From Deltaproteobacteria bacterium (lineage in GTDB: Bacteria; Desulfobacterota; Desulfarculia; Adiutricales; Adiutricaceae), in NCBI GenBank assembly GCA_031269135.1, contig JAISZP010000340.1:1-7571 (forward strand): DNA of 7,571 nucleotides, in the 5' to 3' direction. Shown here piece by piece: positions 1 through 5,743 of the stretch. The notes under the pieces were generated by a model, which saw nothing but the letters and a program-made list of their open reading frames with translations, was not told the DNA's origin and did not search any database. Position numbers and translations under genes: made by a program. Position 1 is the stretch's first letter. Each line of letters starts with the position of its first letter.

Positions 1-92
1 CCCGAAATGAGGCCACCGCAGCCGCCCTCGATATCGGTCGGCCTGATTGGTGGATAAAGACGACTTGCTTGGAGGAAGTCGCTGCGATTTGA
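1..92 (+). CDS. ispE: C-terminal end of a gene, probably ispE (4-diphosphocytidyl-2-C-methyl-D-erythritol kinase)
   Basis: An open frame with codons starting at position 3 runs in from the left edge and stops with TGA at 90-92, leaving 29 residues. The tail has an alanine-rich stretch, then an Asp-Trp-Trp-Ile segment. IspE proteins often end in an Ala-rich helix followed by an aromatic beta strand, so the fit is reasonable but very short. IspE phosphorylates CDP-methylerythritol in the non-mevalonate isoprenoid pathway. The main support is gene order: in many deltaproteobacteria ispE, tRNA-Gln, prs and rplY are consecutive. That the frame is coding is likely from its codon pattern; the ispE name is inferred from neighbours. 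Confidence 0.42.
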   Translation, partial: RNEATAAALDIGRPDWWIKTTCLEEVAAI

Positions 93-108
93 TGATTGAA
101 TATGGCGA

Positions 109-124
109 CATATTTATAAATATG
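109..124. promoter_or_regulatory. Perfect 16-bp AT-rich palindrome upstream of tRNA-Gln
   Basis: CATATTTATAAATATG is its own reverse complement over all 16 bases, and the symmetry breaks on both sides. It ends 19 bases before the mature tRNA 5' end, in the only spacer where a tRNA promoter can lie. -10-like hexamers (TTTATA 113-118, TATAAA 115-120) fall inside it, with a loose -35 candidate TTGATG at 89-94. It may be a repressor site over the promoter or simply an AT-rich promoter core. No factor can be named. Confidence 0.4.
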
Positions 125-143
125 ACAAAATACCCGAGTTTGT

Positions 144-220
144 TGGGGCGTCGTCAAGTGGATTAAGACACAGGGTTTTGGTTCCTGCATTCGAAGGTTC
201 GAATCCTTCCGCCCCAGCCA
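144..220 (+). tRNA. tRNA-Gln (anticodon UUG)
   Basis: A full cloverleaf can be folded by eye. The acceptor stem TGGGGCG (144-150) pairs fully with CGCCCCA (210-216). The D stem is GTC/GAC (153-155 with 167-169). The anticodon stem CAGGG/TCCTG (171-175 with 183-187) carries the loop TTTTGGT, which places UUG at 178-180 and reads CAA. The T stem is GAAGG/CCTTC (193-197 with 205-209) with loop TTCGAAT. The discriminator is G217 and CCA (218-220) is encoded. The weak U1-A72 end pair is typical of bacterial tRNA-Gln. It sits between the probable ispE end and prs, a common arrangement in deltaproteobacteria. Confidence 0.97.
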
Positions 221-278
221 TTAAATTAAATTTTATCATAATAATGCGGACTAAGTAATAATTCTGACTAAATTGTAG

Positions 279-312
279 CGTTTATTTGCAAAAGTAAACG
301 TATTTTTTATTT
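279..312 (+). terminator. Intrinsic terminator after tRNA-Gln, upstream of prs
   Basis: The arms 279-287 and 292-300 form a 9-bp hairpin (one G-U pair) around a GCAA tetraloop, followed by a T-rich run from 301 (TATTTTTTATTTT). The stem is AT-rich, so it may be weak or leaky. It would end the tRNA transcript, but no clear separate prs promoter is visible between it and the prs start, so some read-through into prs is plausible. Confidence 0.65.
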
Positions 313-358
313 TCTGACTAATTGTTCAAGCTGGAAGACGACTTTCAGAGGATAGATC

Positions 359-1309
359 ATGCCAAATGACATAGTGGTGATATCAGGCAACTCCAACATC
401 GGCCTGGCCACTGAAATATGTGAAACCCTTTGGCAACCCCTGGGCATCGCCCAGGTCCGCCGCTTTTCCGATGGCGAAATATTGGTCGAGCTAGGCGAAA
501 ACGTGCGGGGACGCGACACTTTCGTCATTCAGTCCACTTGCGCTCCCGTCAACGACAACCTTATGGAACTGTTGTTGATAATCGACGCCTTGAAGAGGGC
601 CTCGGCCAGGCGCATCACGGCTGTGATTCCTTACTACGGCTATGCTCGGCAAGATCGAAAAGCCGCTCCGAGAGTCCCGATTTCCGCTAAATTAGTGGCT
701 GATTTGTTGACGGCGGCGGGCACCACCAGGGTGCTGGCCATGGATCTGCACGCCGGTCAAATCCAGGGATTTTTCAACATACCTGTCGACCATCTCTTCG
801 CCGCTCCCGTTTTGTTGAGCTTCATCAAAAAATACGTCGAATCCGGAAAAGAAGACGTCATCCTCGTCTCCCCGGACGCCGGAGGGGTCGAGCGGACCAG
901 ATATTTGGCCAAGCGGCTGTCGGCGCCTTTGGCTATCGTCGACAAGCGCCGCGACGCCCCAAACATCGCCAAGGTCATGAACATCATCGGGGAGGTGAAA
1001 GGTCGCCGGGCACTGATAATCGACGACATGGTCGATACTGCCGGGACTCTGACCCAGGCCGCCGATTTCATCATGGACCTAGGCGCGGTGGAGGTGGTGG
1101 CCTGCGCCACTCACGCCGTCTTCTCCGGGACCGCTCTCGATAAAATCAACAATTCCGCCCTGGTGGAAGTGGTGGTCACCAACACCATCCCGCTGTCCGC
1201 CGACGGACGCAATACTGCCAAGATCAAGGTTTTATCCGTGGCTTCCATTTTAGGCGAGGCCATAAGACGGATACACCAGGAAGATTCTATTAGTTCGCTA
1301 TTTGTATGA
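359..1309 (+). CDS. prs: Ribose-phosphate pyrophosphokinase (PRPP synthetase)
   Basis: This cytoplasmic enzyme transfers pyrophosphate from ATP to ribose 5-phosphate, giving PRPP for purine, pyrimidine, histidine, tryptophan and NAD synthesis. The 316-residue protein has the usual length of class I bacterial enzymes. The visible signatures are in family order: the FSDGE segment (36-40), the ATP-site motif YARQDRK (95-101), the divalent-cation signature [11 protein letters not shown] (129-139), the catalytic loop around KRR (196-198), and the PRPP-binding loop DDMVDTAGT (222-230). The protein ends near SLF as in homologues. The ATG has AGAGGA at 347-352, six bases upstream. rplY follows after 43 bases with no convincing terminator, so the two probably share a transcript. 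No frameshift or missing key residue is seen. Confidence 0.97.
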   Translation: MPNDIVVISGNSNIGLATEICETLWQPLGIAQVRRFSDGEILVELGENVRGRDTFVIQSTCAPVNDNLMELLLIIDALKRASARRITAVIPYYGYARQDRKAAPRVPISAKLVADLLTAAGTTRVLAMDLHAGQIQGFFNIPVDHLFAAPVLLSFIKKYVESGKEDVILVSPDAGGVERTRYLAKRLSAPLAIVDKRRDAPNIAKVMNIIGEVKGRRALIIDDMVDTAGTLTQAADFIMDLGAVEVVACATHAVFSGTALDKINNSALVEVVVTNTIPLSADGRNTAKIKVLSVASILGEAIRRIHQEDSISSLFV

Positions 1310-1352
1310 CACTGCGGACATATTTTTCTCTTTTTTTTTGGAGGATTTAAAA

Positions 1353-2030
1353 ATGGGTCTTAACACCACCCTAAACGCCACCCCTCGTGAGGTCCGCAGC
1401 AGCAATTACGCTGGTCGCCTAAGGGCCAAAGGTCTTCTGCCGATTGTATATTACGGTCACGATCTCGAAAAAGCCCAGAGCTTGACTATAAACTACGCCG
1501 ATTTCAAGACCGCTTTCCAAAATCCCGAAGGGAACAAATTTCTCTTCACCTTAAACGTGGAGGGTCAGACTCCCAGCCCCGTGCTTTTGAAGGACTTTCA
1601 GCAAGATCCCGTCAGCCGCAAGGTGATTCACGCCGATTTTCTGAAGATCGACCCGGCCAAATCCGTCAACGTCAAGGTCCCCTTGGTTTTGGCCGGAAAG
1701 GCTCTTGGCGTGGAAAAAGGCGGACAGCTCCAGCAAGGGGAAAGGGAGATTTCGGTCTCCGGCATCCCCTCCGAGATTCCCAGCCAGATTGAAGCGGACG
1801 TGACGCCCCTGGCCCTTGGTCAGAGTCTGCATCTGTCTCAGGTCAAGCTTCCTGAAGGTCTTACCTTGTCCAAGGGACCCGATCTCCCGGTGGCGACGAT
1901 CGCCATTCCTAAGGGAGTGAAGATAGAAGCTGAGGTCGTCGCTGCCGCCCCGGTCGCCGCGACTCCGGACAAAAAAGCCGCCCCTGAAAAGAAAGCGGCT
2001 GAGAAAAAAGCTCCTGAGAAGAAGAAATAA
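1353..2030 (+). CDS. rplY: 50S ribosomal protein L25 (Ctc/TL5 form)
   Basis: L25 binds 5S rRNA in the large ribosomal subunit; the long two-domain form is called Ctc or general stress protein. The N-terminal domain has the typical opening: a leucine-asparagine-alanine start, then R-LRAKGLLPIVYYG near residues 21-36. A C-terminal beta domain spans about 90-190. The last 34 residues (192-225) are a low-complexity Ala/Pro/Lys/Glu tail, common but variable in this family. The frame is open further up to an ATG at 1302 that overlaps the prs end. I place the start at 1353 because GGAGGA (1340-1345) sits seven bases before it and the family N-terminus begins here. A run of nine T precedes the ribosome binding site. 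pth is not found downstream. Confidence 0.95.
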   Translation: MGLNTTLNATPREVRSSNYAGRLRAKGLLPIVYYGHDLEKAQSLTINYADFKTAFQNPEGNKFLFTLNVEGQTPSPVLLKDFQQDPVSRKVIHADFLKIDPAKSVNVKVPLVLAGKALGVEKGGQLQQGEREISVSGIPSEIPSQIEADVTPLALGQSLHLSQVKLPEGLTLSKGPDLPVATIAIPKGVKIEAEVVAAAPVAATPDKKAAPEKKAAEKKAPEKKK

Positions 2031-2094
2031 CCGCAGCGACCGTCAAGAGCAAAGTTCTTTGTTTGTCTTAGCGCCAGCTTTCGCCTGTTTTGGA

Positions 2095-2158
2095 TTGGAC
2101 TGCTGAGACGGATTCAATAGATTGAGTTTTTTCGCAATTTAACGTTAGGGGGTCTAAC
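2095..2158 (+). promoter_or_regulatory. Weak promoter candidate and ribosome-binding-site hairpin before the nitroreductase gene
   Basis: TTGGAC (2095-2100) and TAGATT (2118-2123) are 17 bases apart and could be a poor sigma70 promoter. Just before the start, GTTAG (2144-2148) and CTAAC (2154-2158) are exact inverted repeats around GGGGT, so the Shine-Dalgarno sequence AGGGGG (2147-2152) lies in the loop and upper stem of a 5-bp hairpin. This could tune translation or be a small operator. No terminator is visible between rplY and this point, so read-through is also possible. Confidence 0.3.
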
Positions 2159-2159
2159 A

Positions 2160-2693
2160 ATGTCTGATTTCTTGGAATTGGCCCTGCGTCGCCAGAGTTG
2201 CCGAACTTTTTCCGATCGACCGGTTGAACACGAAAAGCTCGTCAAATGCGTCGAAGCGGCTAGAAACGCGCCCTCAGGCTGCAACTCCCAGCCGTGGAGT
2301 TTTGTGGTGGTCGAGGATCCCGCTATCGTCGCGGAAGTAGCTAAAACTACCCAGCAGCTTGGGATCAACGAGTACCAGTCTAAGGCTAAAGCTTTCTTGG
2401 TGGTTGTTGAGGAATACGCCCGTTTGATGCCTAAGATCGCCCCTCTTGTCGACAGTCAAGTCTTCGCCAAAGGGGATTTGGGCGGCGCGACGCTGTCTTT
2501 TTGCCTGCAGGCCGAGTCCTTGGGACTAGGCACCTGCATCATCGGACTGTTCGATCGCCCAAAGCTCAGAGAACTCTTGAACATCCCGGAGCTTAAGAGT
2601 ATTTTCTTGGTCGTGGCCATCGGCTACTCCAGCACAGATCATGTTCGGCCTAAGCAGAGAAAGCCTCTTGAAGAGATCGTTCGTTTCGTCTGA
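2160..2693 (+). CDS. Nitroreductase-family FMN flavoprotein
   Basis: This 177-residue protein belongs to the small nitroreductase fold family, FMN-dependent homodimers that pass electrons from NAD(P)H to nitro compounds, quinones or other acceptors; the natural substrate is usually unknown. Visible signatures are the N-terminal FMN phosphate-binding segment RRQSCRTF (10-17), the NAPSGCNSQPWSF segment (36-48) that contacts the isoalloxazine ring, a DLGGA helix start (106-110), and GLGTCIIG (122-129). Its size suits a stand-alone nitroreductase with no ferredoxin domain. The start at 2160 has AGGGGG seven bases upstream. It lies where pth might be expected after rplY and is followed by a strong terminator. 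The family call is firm; the role is not known. Confidence 0.92.
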   Translation: MSDFLELALRRQSCRTFSDRPVEHEKLVKCVEAARNAPSGCNSQPWSFVVVEDPAIVAEVAKTTQQLGINEYQSKAKAFLVVVEEYARLMPKIAPLVDSQVFAKGDLGGATLSFCLQAESLGLGTCIIGLFDRPKLRELLNIPELKSIFLVVAIGYSSTDHVRPKQRKPLEEIVRFV

Positions 2694-2752
2694 GCAGGAT
2701 GGTTTATTTTTCTCATGATATGAATCGCCTCTAAAAAAAATTATTTTTTCGT

Positions 2753-2785
2753 GCCGCCTGAACCCATGTTTAGGCGGCTTTTTTT
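2753..2785 (+). terminator. Intrinsic terminator after the nitroreductase gene
   Basis: GCCGCCT (2753-2759) pairs with AGGCGGC (2772-2778). The stem continues inward through a G-U pair, two A-T pairs and a C-G pair, giving 11 bp around the loop CCAT, followed by seven T (2779-2785). This closes the prs-rplY-nitroreductase side. Confidence 0.92.
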
Positions 2786-3385
2786 ATGATTTCAAAGGGT
2801 CAGCTCCGATAAGTCGATGAGCGGCAAGTCAAGAAGCCGTGAATCAATGAGCTGACGAGTCAAAAAGCTCGTGCGCTCATTACCTTATTTTTAAAAAAGT
2901 ATTTTTTACTCTTATAGAGCTGAAGTCTCTAAACTAAAAGAGCGGCAAAAAAGAGCAGTCTTGAAGACAAAATCAGCCGCCTCAAGTCGCTCCTTGACGA
3001 AAGGAAAAATAATTTAGACGAAAAAAATTCGTCGAAACCAATATTTTGACAGTCTTTATTGTTAATAAAACCAATAAATTTAGTTAAATTTACGTAAAAA
3101 TAAGTGTTTTAGCCTTATCGTCCAAATTCAAGTTGAAATCCCGTCTGCAAATCTCAACATCTTCAGCGGGCAAGATTTCCCAAAGAAACAAGGGTTTGGC
3201 GAGAATATTTTTTAAGTCGCCTTTGCTGAAAGAAAAAAAATGGTTTGGTGAATTTATAAGGCCCGCTCCAAGGTCGGAGCCGTCAGGCCGACAAACTTAA
3301 TTTTCTATAACAATATCAGGCTATTGCAAAAAAATTCTCAAAAAGGCGCCCCCAAAACCATTTTTTCTCAAAATTAAAAAAAATC
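2786..3385. other. 600-bp AT-rich region without a recognisable gene
   Basis: No coding frame of credible length or composition is seen on either strand. Small inverted repeats are present: GTCAGCTC (2799-2806) with GAGCTGAC (2849-2856); ATGAGCG (2817-2823) with CGCTCAT (2874-2880); GACGAA (3017-3022) with TTCGTC (3028-3033); GGCGA (3198-3202) with TCGCC (3217-3221); and GCTCC (3265-3269) with GGAGC (3276-3280), the last bracketed by GGCC at 3260-3263 and 3286-3289. None has the T run of a terminator. A tracts at about 3370-3384 abut the fhs promoter and could act as an UP element. A lone TTGACA at 3046-3051 lacks a well-spaced -10. Confidence 0.6.
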
Positions 3386-3413
3386 TTGACAATGATTTTT
3401 GATGTGGTAAAAT
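3386..3413 (+). promoter_or_regulatory. Sigma70 promoter for fhs
   Basis: TTGACA (3386-3391) is a perfect -35 box and TAAAAT (3408-3413) a five-of-six -10 box, separated by 16 bases. A-rich tracts lie just upstream. Transcription should start near 3420, about 340 bases before the fhs start codon. It is the best promoter match in the window. Confidence 0.8.
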
Positions 3414-3419
3414 CTGGCC

Positions 3420-3758
3420 ACACTGACAGATAACAGTGTTTTGGAATCACGGAGTGGGTCGGCTGTTTGTCAGGCTAAATACTCACCTATGGCTTTTTAG
3501 AAAAAATATTTTATCATTTTGCGAAACGGATGCGGTTTTGCGGAAGTTTCGCTTCCAAGCCGGGAAATTATTTTTCAGGCTTTTTGTTTTTTTTAGTGTT
3601 GCTATGCCCCTTTTGGTTATGGGGATCACTGGTACGTTGTACTTGTGGTGGCTTTCTTGCCGTATGGTCGGCTTTGAAGGCTCAAGCCATTGCTCCACCG
3701 CTAATGAACCCTGGTGGAGTACTGTTTAAGGTTCCAAAAAAAATTGGAGGAAACTTTC
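3420..3758 (+). ncRNA. Structured fhs leader, candidate riboswitch/attenuator of unknown class
   Basis: The expected transcript starts with a long hairpin, 3423-3473. CTGACA and AACAG (3423-3436, with GAT bulged out) pair over 11 bp with 3463-3473, and an inner stem (3444-3460) caps it with loop GGA. GGCTTTTT at 3491-3498 repeats the 3' arm of the terminator at 3557-3594 and could pair with its 5' arm AAGCC (3557-3561), forming an antiterminator. A further hairpin lies at 3521-3541; its 5' arm GCGAAAC is also perfectly complementary to GTTTCGC (3546-3552), and GGAAG/CTTCC (3542-3556) is another alternative. Beyond the terminator are hairpins at 3627-3647, 3670-3688 and 3691-3721. Structures were folded by eye, without energy calculation. 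No match to recalled THF, ZTP, SAM, glycine or T-box consensus was found. Confidence 0.55.
3557..3594 (+). terminator. Intrinsic terminator inside the fhs leader (attenuator)
   Basis: AAGCC (3557-3561) pairs with GGCTT (3578-3582). With one bulged A at 3577 the stem extends through GGGAAA and TTTTTC to about 11 bp. It is followed by TTTGTTTTTTTT up to 3594. It lies roughly 140 bases after the predicted transcription start and 165 bases before fhs, on the same strand, with no gene ending in front of it. That placement points to premature termination of the fhs transcript. Confidence 0.75.
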
Positions 3759-5531
3759 ATGGCTTTAAATTGGAAAGATTATGTAAAGGCGGCCGATTAT
3801 GAGATCGCTGAGGCTGCCGAGGGCCAGTTGACGAAGATCAGGGCCATTGCCGAAAATATCGGTCTTACCGATGACGAAGTTCTGCCTTACGGCCATTACA
3901 TCGCAAAAATCGACTACACCAAGGCCTTTAACCGTCTTAAGGGCGAGCGTGACGGCAAGTACATCGATGTGACGGCGATTACGCCTACCCCTCTGGGCGA
4001 AGGCAAGTCGACCACTACTATGGGTCTAGTCCAGGGTATGGGGAAAAGGGGCCTGAAGGTATCGGCCGCCATTCGTCAACCTTCCGGCGGTCCCACTATG
4101 AACATCAAGGGGTCGGCTGCCGGCGGAGGAATGGCCCAATGCGTTCCTTTGACCCCATTCTCTCTCGGCTTGACCGGCGACATCAACGCCATCATGAATG
4201 CCCATAACCTGGCGATGGTGGCTTTGAACTCACGCATGCAGCACGAGCGCAACTACGACGACGCAAGGCTCGCCAAAAGCGGCCTTACTCGCCTCGATAT
4301 TGACCCTACGAGAGTGGAACTTGGCTTTATTCTTGACTTTGCCGCCCAGTGCCTGCGCAAGATCGTCATCGGTCTCGGCGGGAAGCAGGACGGGTATATG
4401 ATGGAATCCAAGTTCGGCATCGCCGTCAGCTCCGAGATTATGGCGATTCTGGCTGTGGCTTCCGATCTTAAAGACCTCAGAGAGAGGTTGGGCAAGATCG
4501 TCGTCGCTTACGACAAGAAGGGCAAGCCCGTTACGACCTCAGATTTGGACGTGGCCGGCGCCATGACCGCTTGGATGGTCGAGGCCCTCAATCCAAACCT
4601 GCTGCAAACCCTCGAAGGTCAGCCCTGCTTCGTTCACGCGGGCCCATTCGCCAACATAGCCATCGGTCAGAGTTCCATCGTCGCCGACCGTTTGGCCCTC
4701 AAGCTCTCCGACTATCACATCACCGAGTCCGGCTTCGCCGCCGACATCGGTTTCGAGAAGTTCTGGAACCTCAAATGCCGTTACTCAGGCTTAATCCCTA
4801 ACGCCGCCGTCATCGTGGCGACCGTCAGGGCGCTGAAGTGCCACGGCGGCGCTCCCATTCCTTCCCCCGGCAAGCCTTTGCCTGAAGAATACAAAGTGCC
4901 CAATGTCGGTCAGGTGGTGAAAGGCTGCGAGAACTTGCTGCACCATGTCGGAATCGTCAAAAAGAGCGGCATCAGCCCCGTCGTCTGCATCAATTCCTTC
5001 GTCACCGACACCAAAGAAGAGATTGAGGTCATCCGCAAGGCTTGTGAAGACGCCGGCGCCCGCGTGGCCGTGTCCGAGCACTGGCTCAAGGGCGGCGAAG
5101 GCGCTTTGGAATTGGCCGACGCGGTTAAAGACGCTTGCAACGACGTCCCCGACTTCAAGCTCCTTTACGAACTCTCCCAGCCCCTTTCTGAAAGGGTCGA
5201 GATCATAGCTAAGGAAGTTTACGGCGCCGACGGCGTCGACTATAGCCCTGAGGCTGCGAAGAAGATCAAGGCTTTCGAGGAAGATCCGGACACCAAGAAT
5301 CTTGGCCTGTGTATGGTCAAGACTCACCTTTCCTTGTCTGCCGATCCCACCGTCAAGGGCGTTCCCAAGAACTGGAAATTGTTTGTCCGCGACGTTCTGA
5401 TCTATGCCGGCGCAGGCTTTGTCGTGCCGGTGGCGGGCGCCATCACCTTGATGCCCGGAACCGCCTCTGACCCGGCTTACCGCCGCGTCGACGTCGATGT
5501 CGAAACCGGTAAGGTCAAAGGCTTGTTCTAA
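3759..5531 (+). CDS. fhs: Formate--tetrahydrofolate ligase (formyl-THF synthetase)
   Basis: The enzyme joins formate to tetrahydrofolate at the cost of ATP, making 10-formyl-THF. It is the entry of the methyl branch of the Wood-Ljungdahl pathway and also feeds purine and formyl-Met synthesis. The 590-residue protein has the P-loop [12 protein letters not shown] (75-86, Lys83), the [10 protein letters not shown] segment (106-115), the glycine-rich family signature [14 protein letters not shown] (117-130) and the second signature [12 protein letters not shown] (353-364). It is longer than the roughly 555-residue clostridial enzymes and fits the deltaproteobacterial form. An in-frame start at 3714 exists, but 3759 is chosen because GGAGG (3746-3750) lies eight bases ahead of it. 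It is monocistronic, with its own promoter, a long structured leader and a strong terminator. Whether it serves acetogenesis, C1 oxidation or biosynthesis cannot be told from this window. Confidence 0.97.
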   Translation: MALNWKDYVKAADYEIAEAAEGQLTKIRAIAENIGLTDDEVLPYGHYIAKIDYTKAFNRLKGERDGKYIDVTAITPTPLGEGKSTTTMGLVQGMGKRGLKVSAAIRQPSGGPTMNIKGSAAGGGMAQCVPLTPFSLGLTGDINAIMNAHNLAMVALNSRMQHERNYDDARLAKSGLTRLDIDPTRVELGFILDFAAQCLRKIVIGLGGKQDGYMMESKFGIAVSSEIMAILAVASDLKDLRERLGKIVVAYDKKGKPVTTSDLDVAGAMTAWMVEALNPNLLQTLEGQPCFVHAGPFANIAIGQSSIVADRLALKLSDYHITESGFAADIGFEKFWNLKCRYSGLIPNAAVIVATVRALKCHGGAPIPSPGKPLPEEYKVPNVGQVVKGCENLLHHVGIVKKSGISPVVCINSFVTDTKEEIEVIRKACEDAGARVAVSEHWLKGGEGALELADAVKDACNDVPDFKLLYELSQPLSERVEIIAKEVYGADGVDYSPEAAKKIKAFEEDPDTKNLGLCMVKTHLSLSADPTVKGVPKNWKLFVRDVLIYAGAGFVVPVAGAITLMPGTASDPAYRRVDVDVETGKVKGLF

Positions 5532-5541
5532 GCCATTTAGC

Positions 5542-5560
5542 TTTGGGACCTAGTCCCAAA
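5542..5560 (+). repeat. Perfect 8-bp hairpin after fhs
   Basis: TTTGGGAC (5542-5549) and GTCCCAAA (5553-5560) are exact inverted repeats around CTA. The stem starts 11 bases after the fhs stop and is followed only by CTTTT, so it is a poor terminator by itself. It may protect the mRNA 3' end or act together with the terminator that follows. Confidence 0.6.
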
Positions 5561-5565
5561 CTTTT

Positions 5566-5605
5566 AAGCCGCTGCCGACCTTTTGGGTTGGCAGCGGCTT
5601 TTTTT
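5566..5605 (+). terminator. Intrinsic terminator of fhs
   Basis: The arms 5566-5580 and 5586-5600 form a 15-bp stem (one G-U pair) with loop TTTTG, and the run of T spans 5599-5605. It is strong on the plus strand. The opposite strand lacks a matching T run, so it is not clearly bidirectional for the minus-strand gene that ends at 5744. Confidence 0.93.
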
Positions 5606-5635
5606 GCGCTAAAAAACAAAAGCGACTATTTCTGA

Positions 5636-5740
5636 ACATCAAAACGACCATGGATATCAGGCCTGGAAATCAGGCCCTACCGTCAGTACAACGCGGCGGC
5701 GACCAAGGATGCGGCTTTTATGGGGACTTACGAGAACTAA
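5636..5740 (+). pseudogene. Possible C-terminal gene remnant
   Basis: A frame with codons starting at 5636, directly after an in-frame TGA, runs to TAA at 5738-5740. It encodes 34 residues ending in a segment like QYNAAATKDAAFMGTYEN, whose codon pattern looks protein-coding. There is no usable start or ribosome binding site except an ATG at 5720 with six codons left. It may be the worn tail of a lost gene at the border between fhs and the accessory genes, or chance. The family is not recognised. Direct repeats ATCAGGCC at 5656-5663 and 5669-5676 lie inside. Confidence 0.2.
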
Positions 5741-5743
5741 AGC

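Noticed and set aside
1303..1340. Possible terminator between prs and rplY (TATG/CATA before a T run)
   Set aside because: The stem is only four base pairs with a ten-base loop, too weak to call.
1302..1352. Upstream start of rplY at 1302, overlapping prs
   Set aside because: It has no ribosome binding site, and the extra 17 residues are encoded by a T-rich spacer; GGAGGA before 1353 and the family N-terminus fix the start there.
2786..3385. CRISPR array, replication origin or IS element in the gene-free region
   Set aside because: There are no regularly spaced repeats, no DnaA-box cluster, and no terminal inverted repeats with a transposase frame.
3420..3758. Leader as a known ZTP (pfl), tetrahydrofolate, SAM-I or T-box RNA
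   Set aside because: These were considered because of the fhs context and fragments such as GGGTCGG and AATGAACCCTGG. The conserved cores I recall (for example the ZTP CCGGG after its second stem, the SAM GATGAAACC..GGCAACC core, or the T-box GGGTGGNACCGCG) are not present in the right order. A covariance-model search is needed to be sure.
3714..3758. Upstream start of fhs at 3714
   Set aside because: It would translate the leader hairpin and the ribosome binding site itself; GGAGG lies at the right distance from 3759.
3436..3802. Two overlapping plus-strand frames (3436-3729 and 3530-3802) with hydrophobic, membrane-like stretches
   Set aside because: Both lack a credible ribosome binding site, overlap each other and the terminator, and one runs into fhs. 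Their hydrophobic character follows from T-rich sequence in two frames at once, as expected for non-coding leader.
4791..5327. Long antisense frame across fhs (178 residues), and the similar antisense frame 757-1110 across prs
   Set aside because: Both are reverse-strand shadows of strongly conserved genes, with no start signals or recognisable domains.
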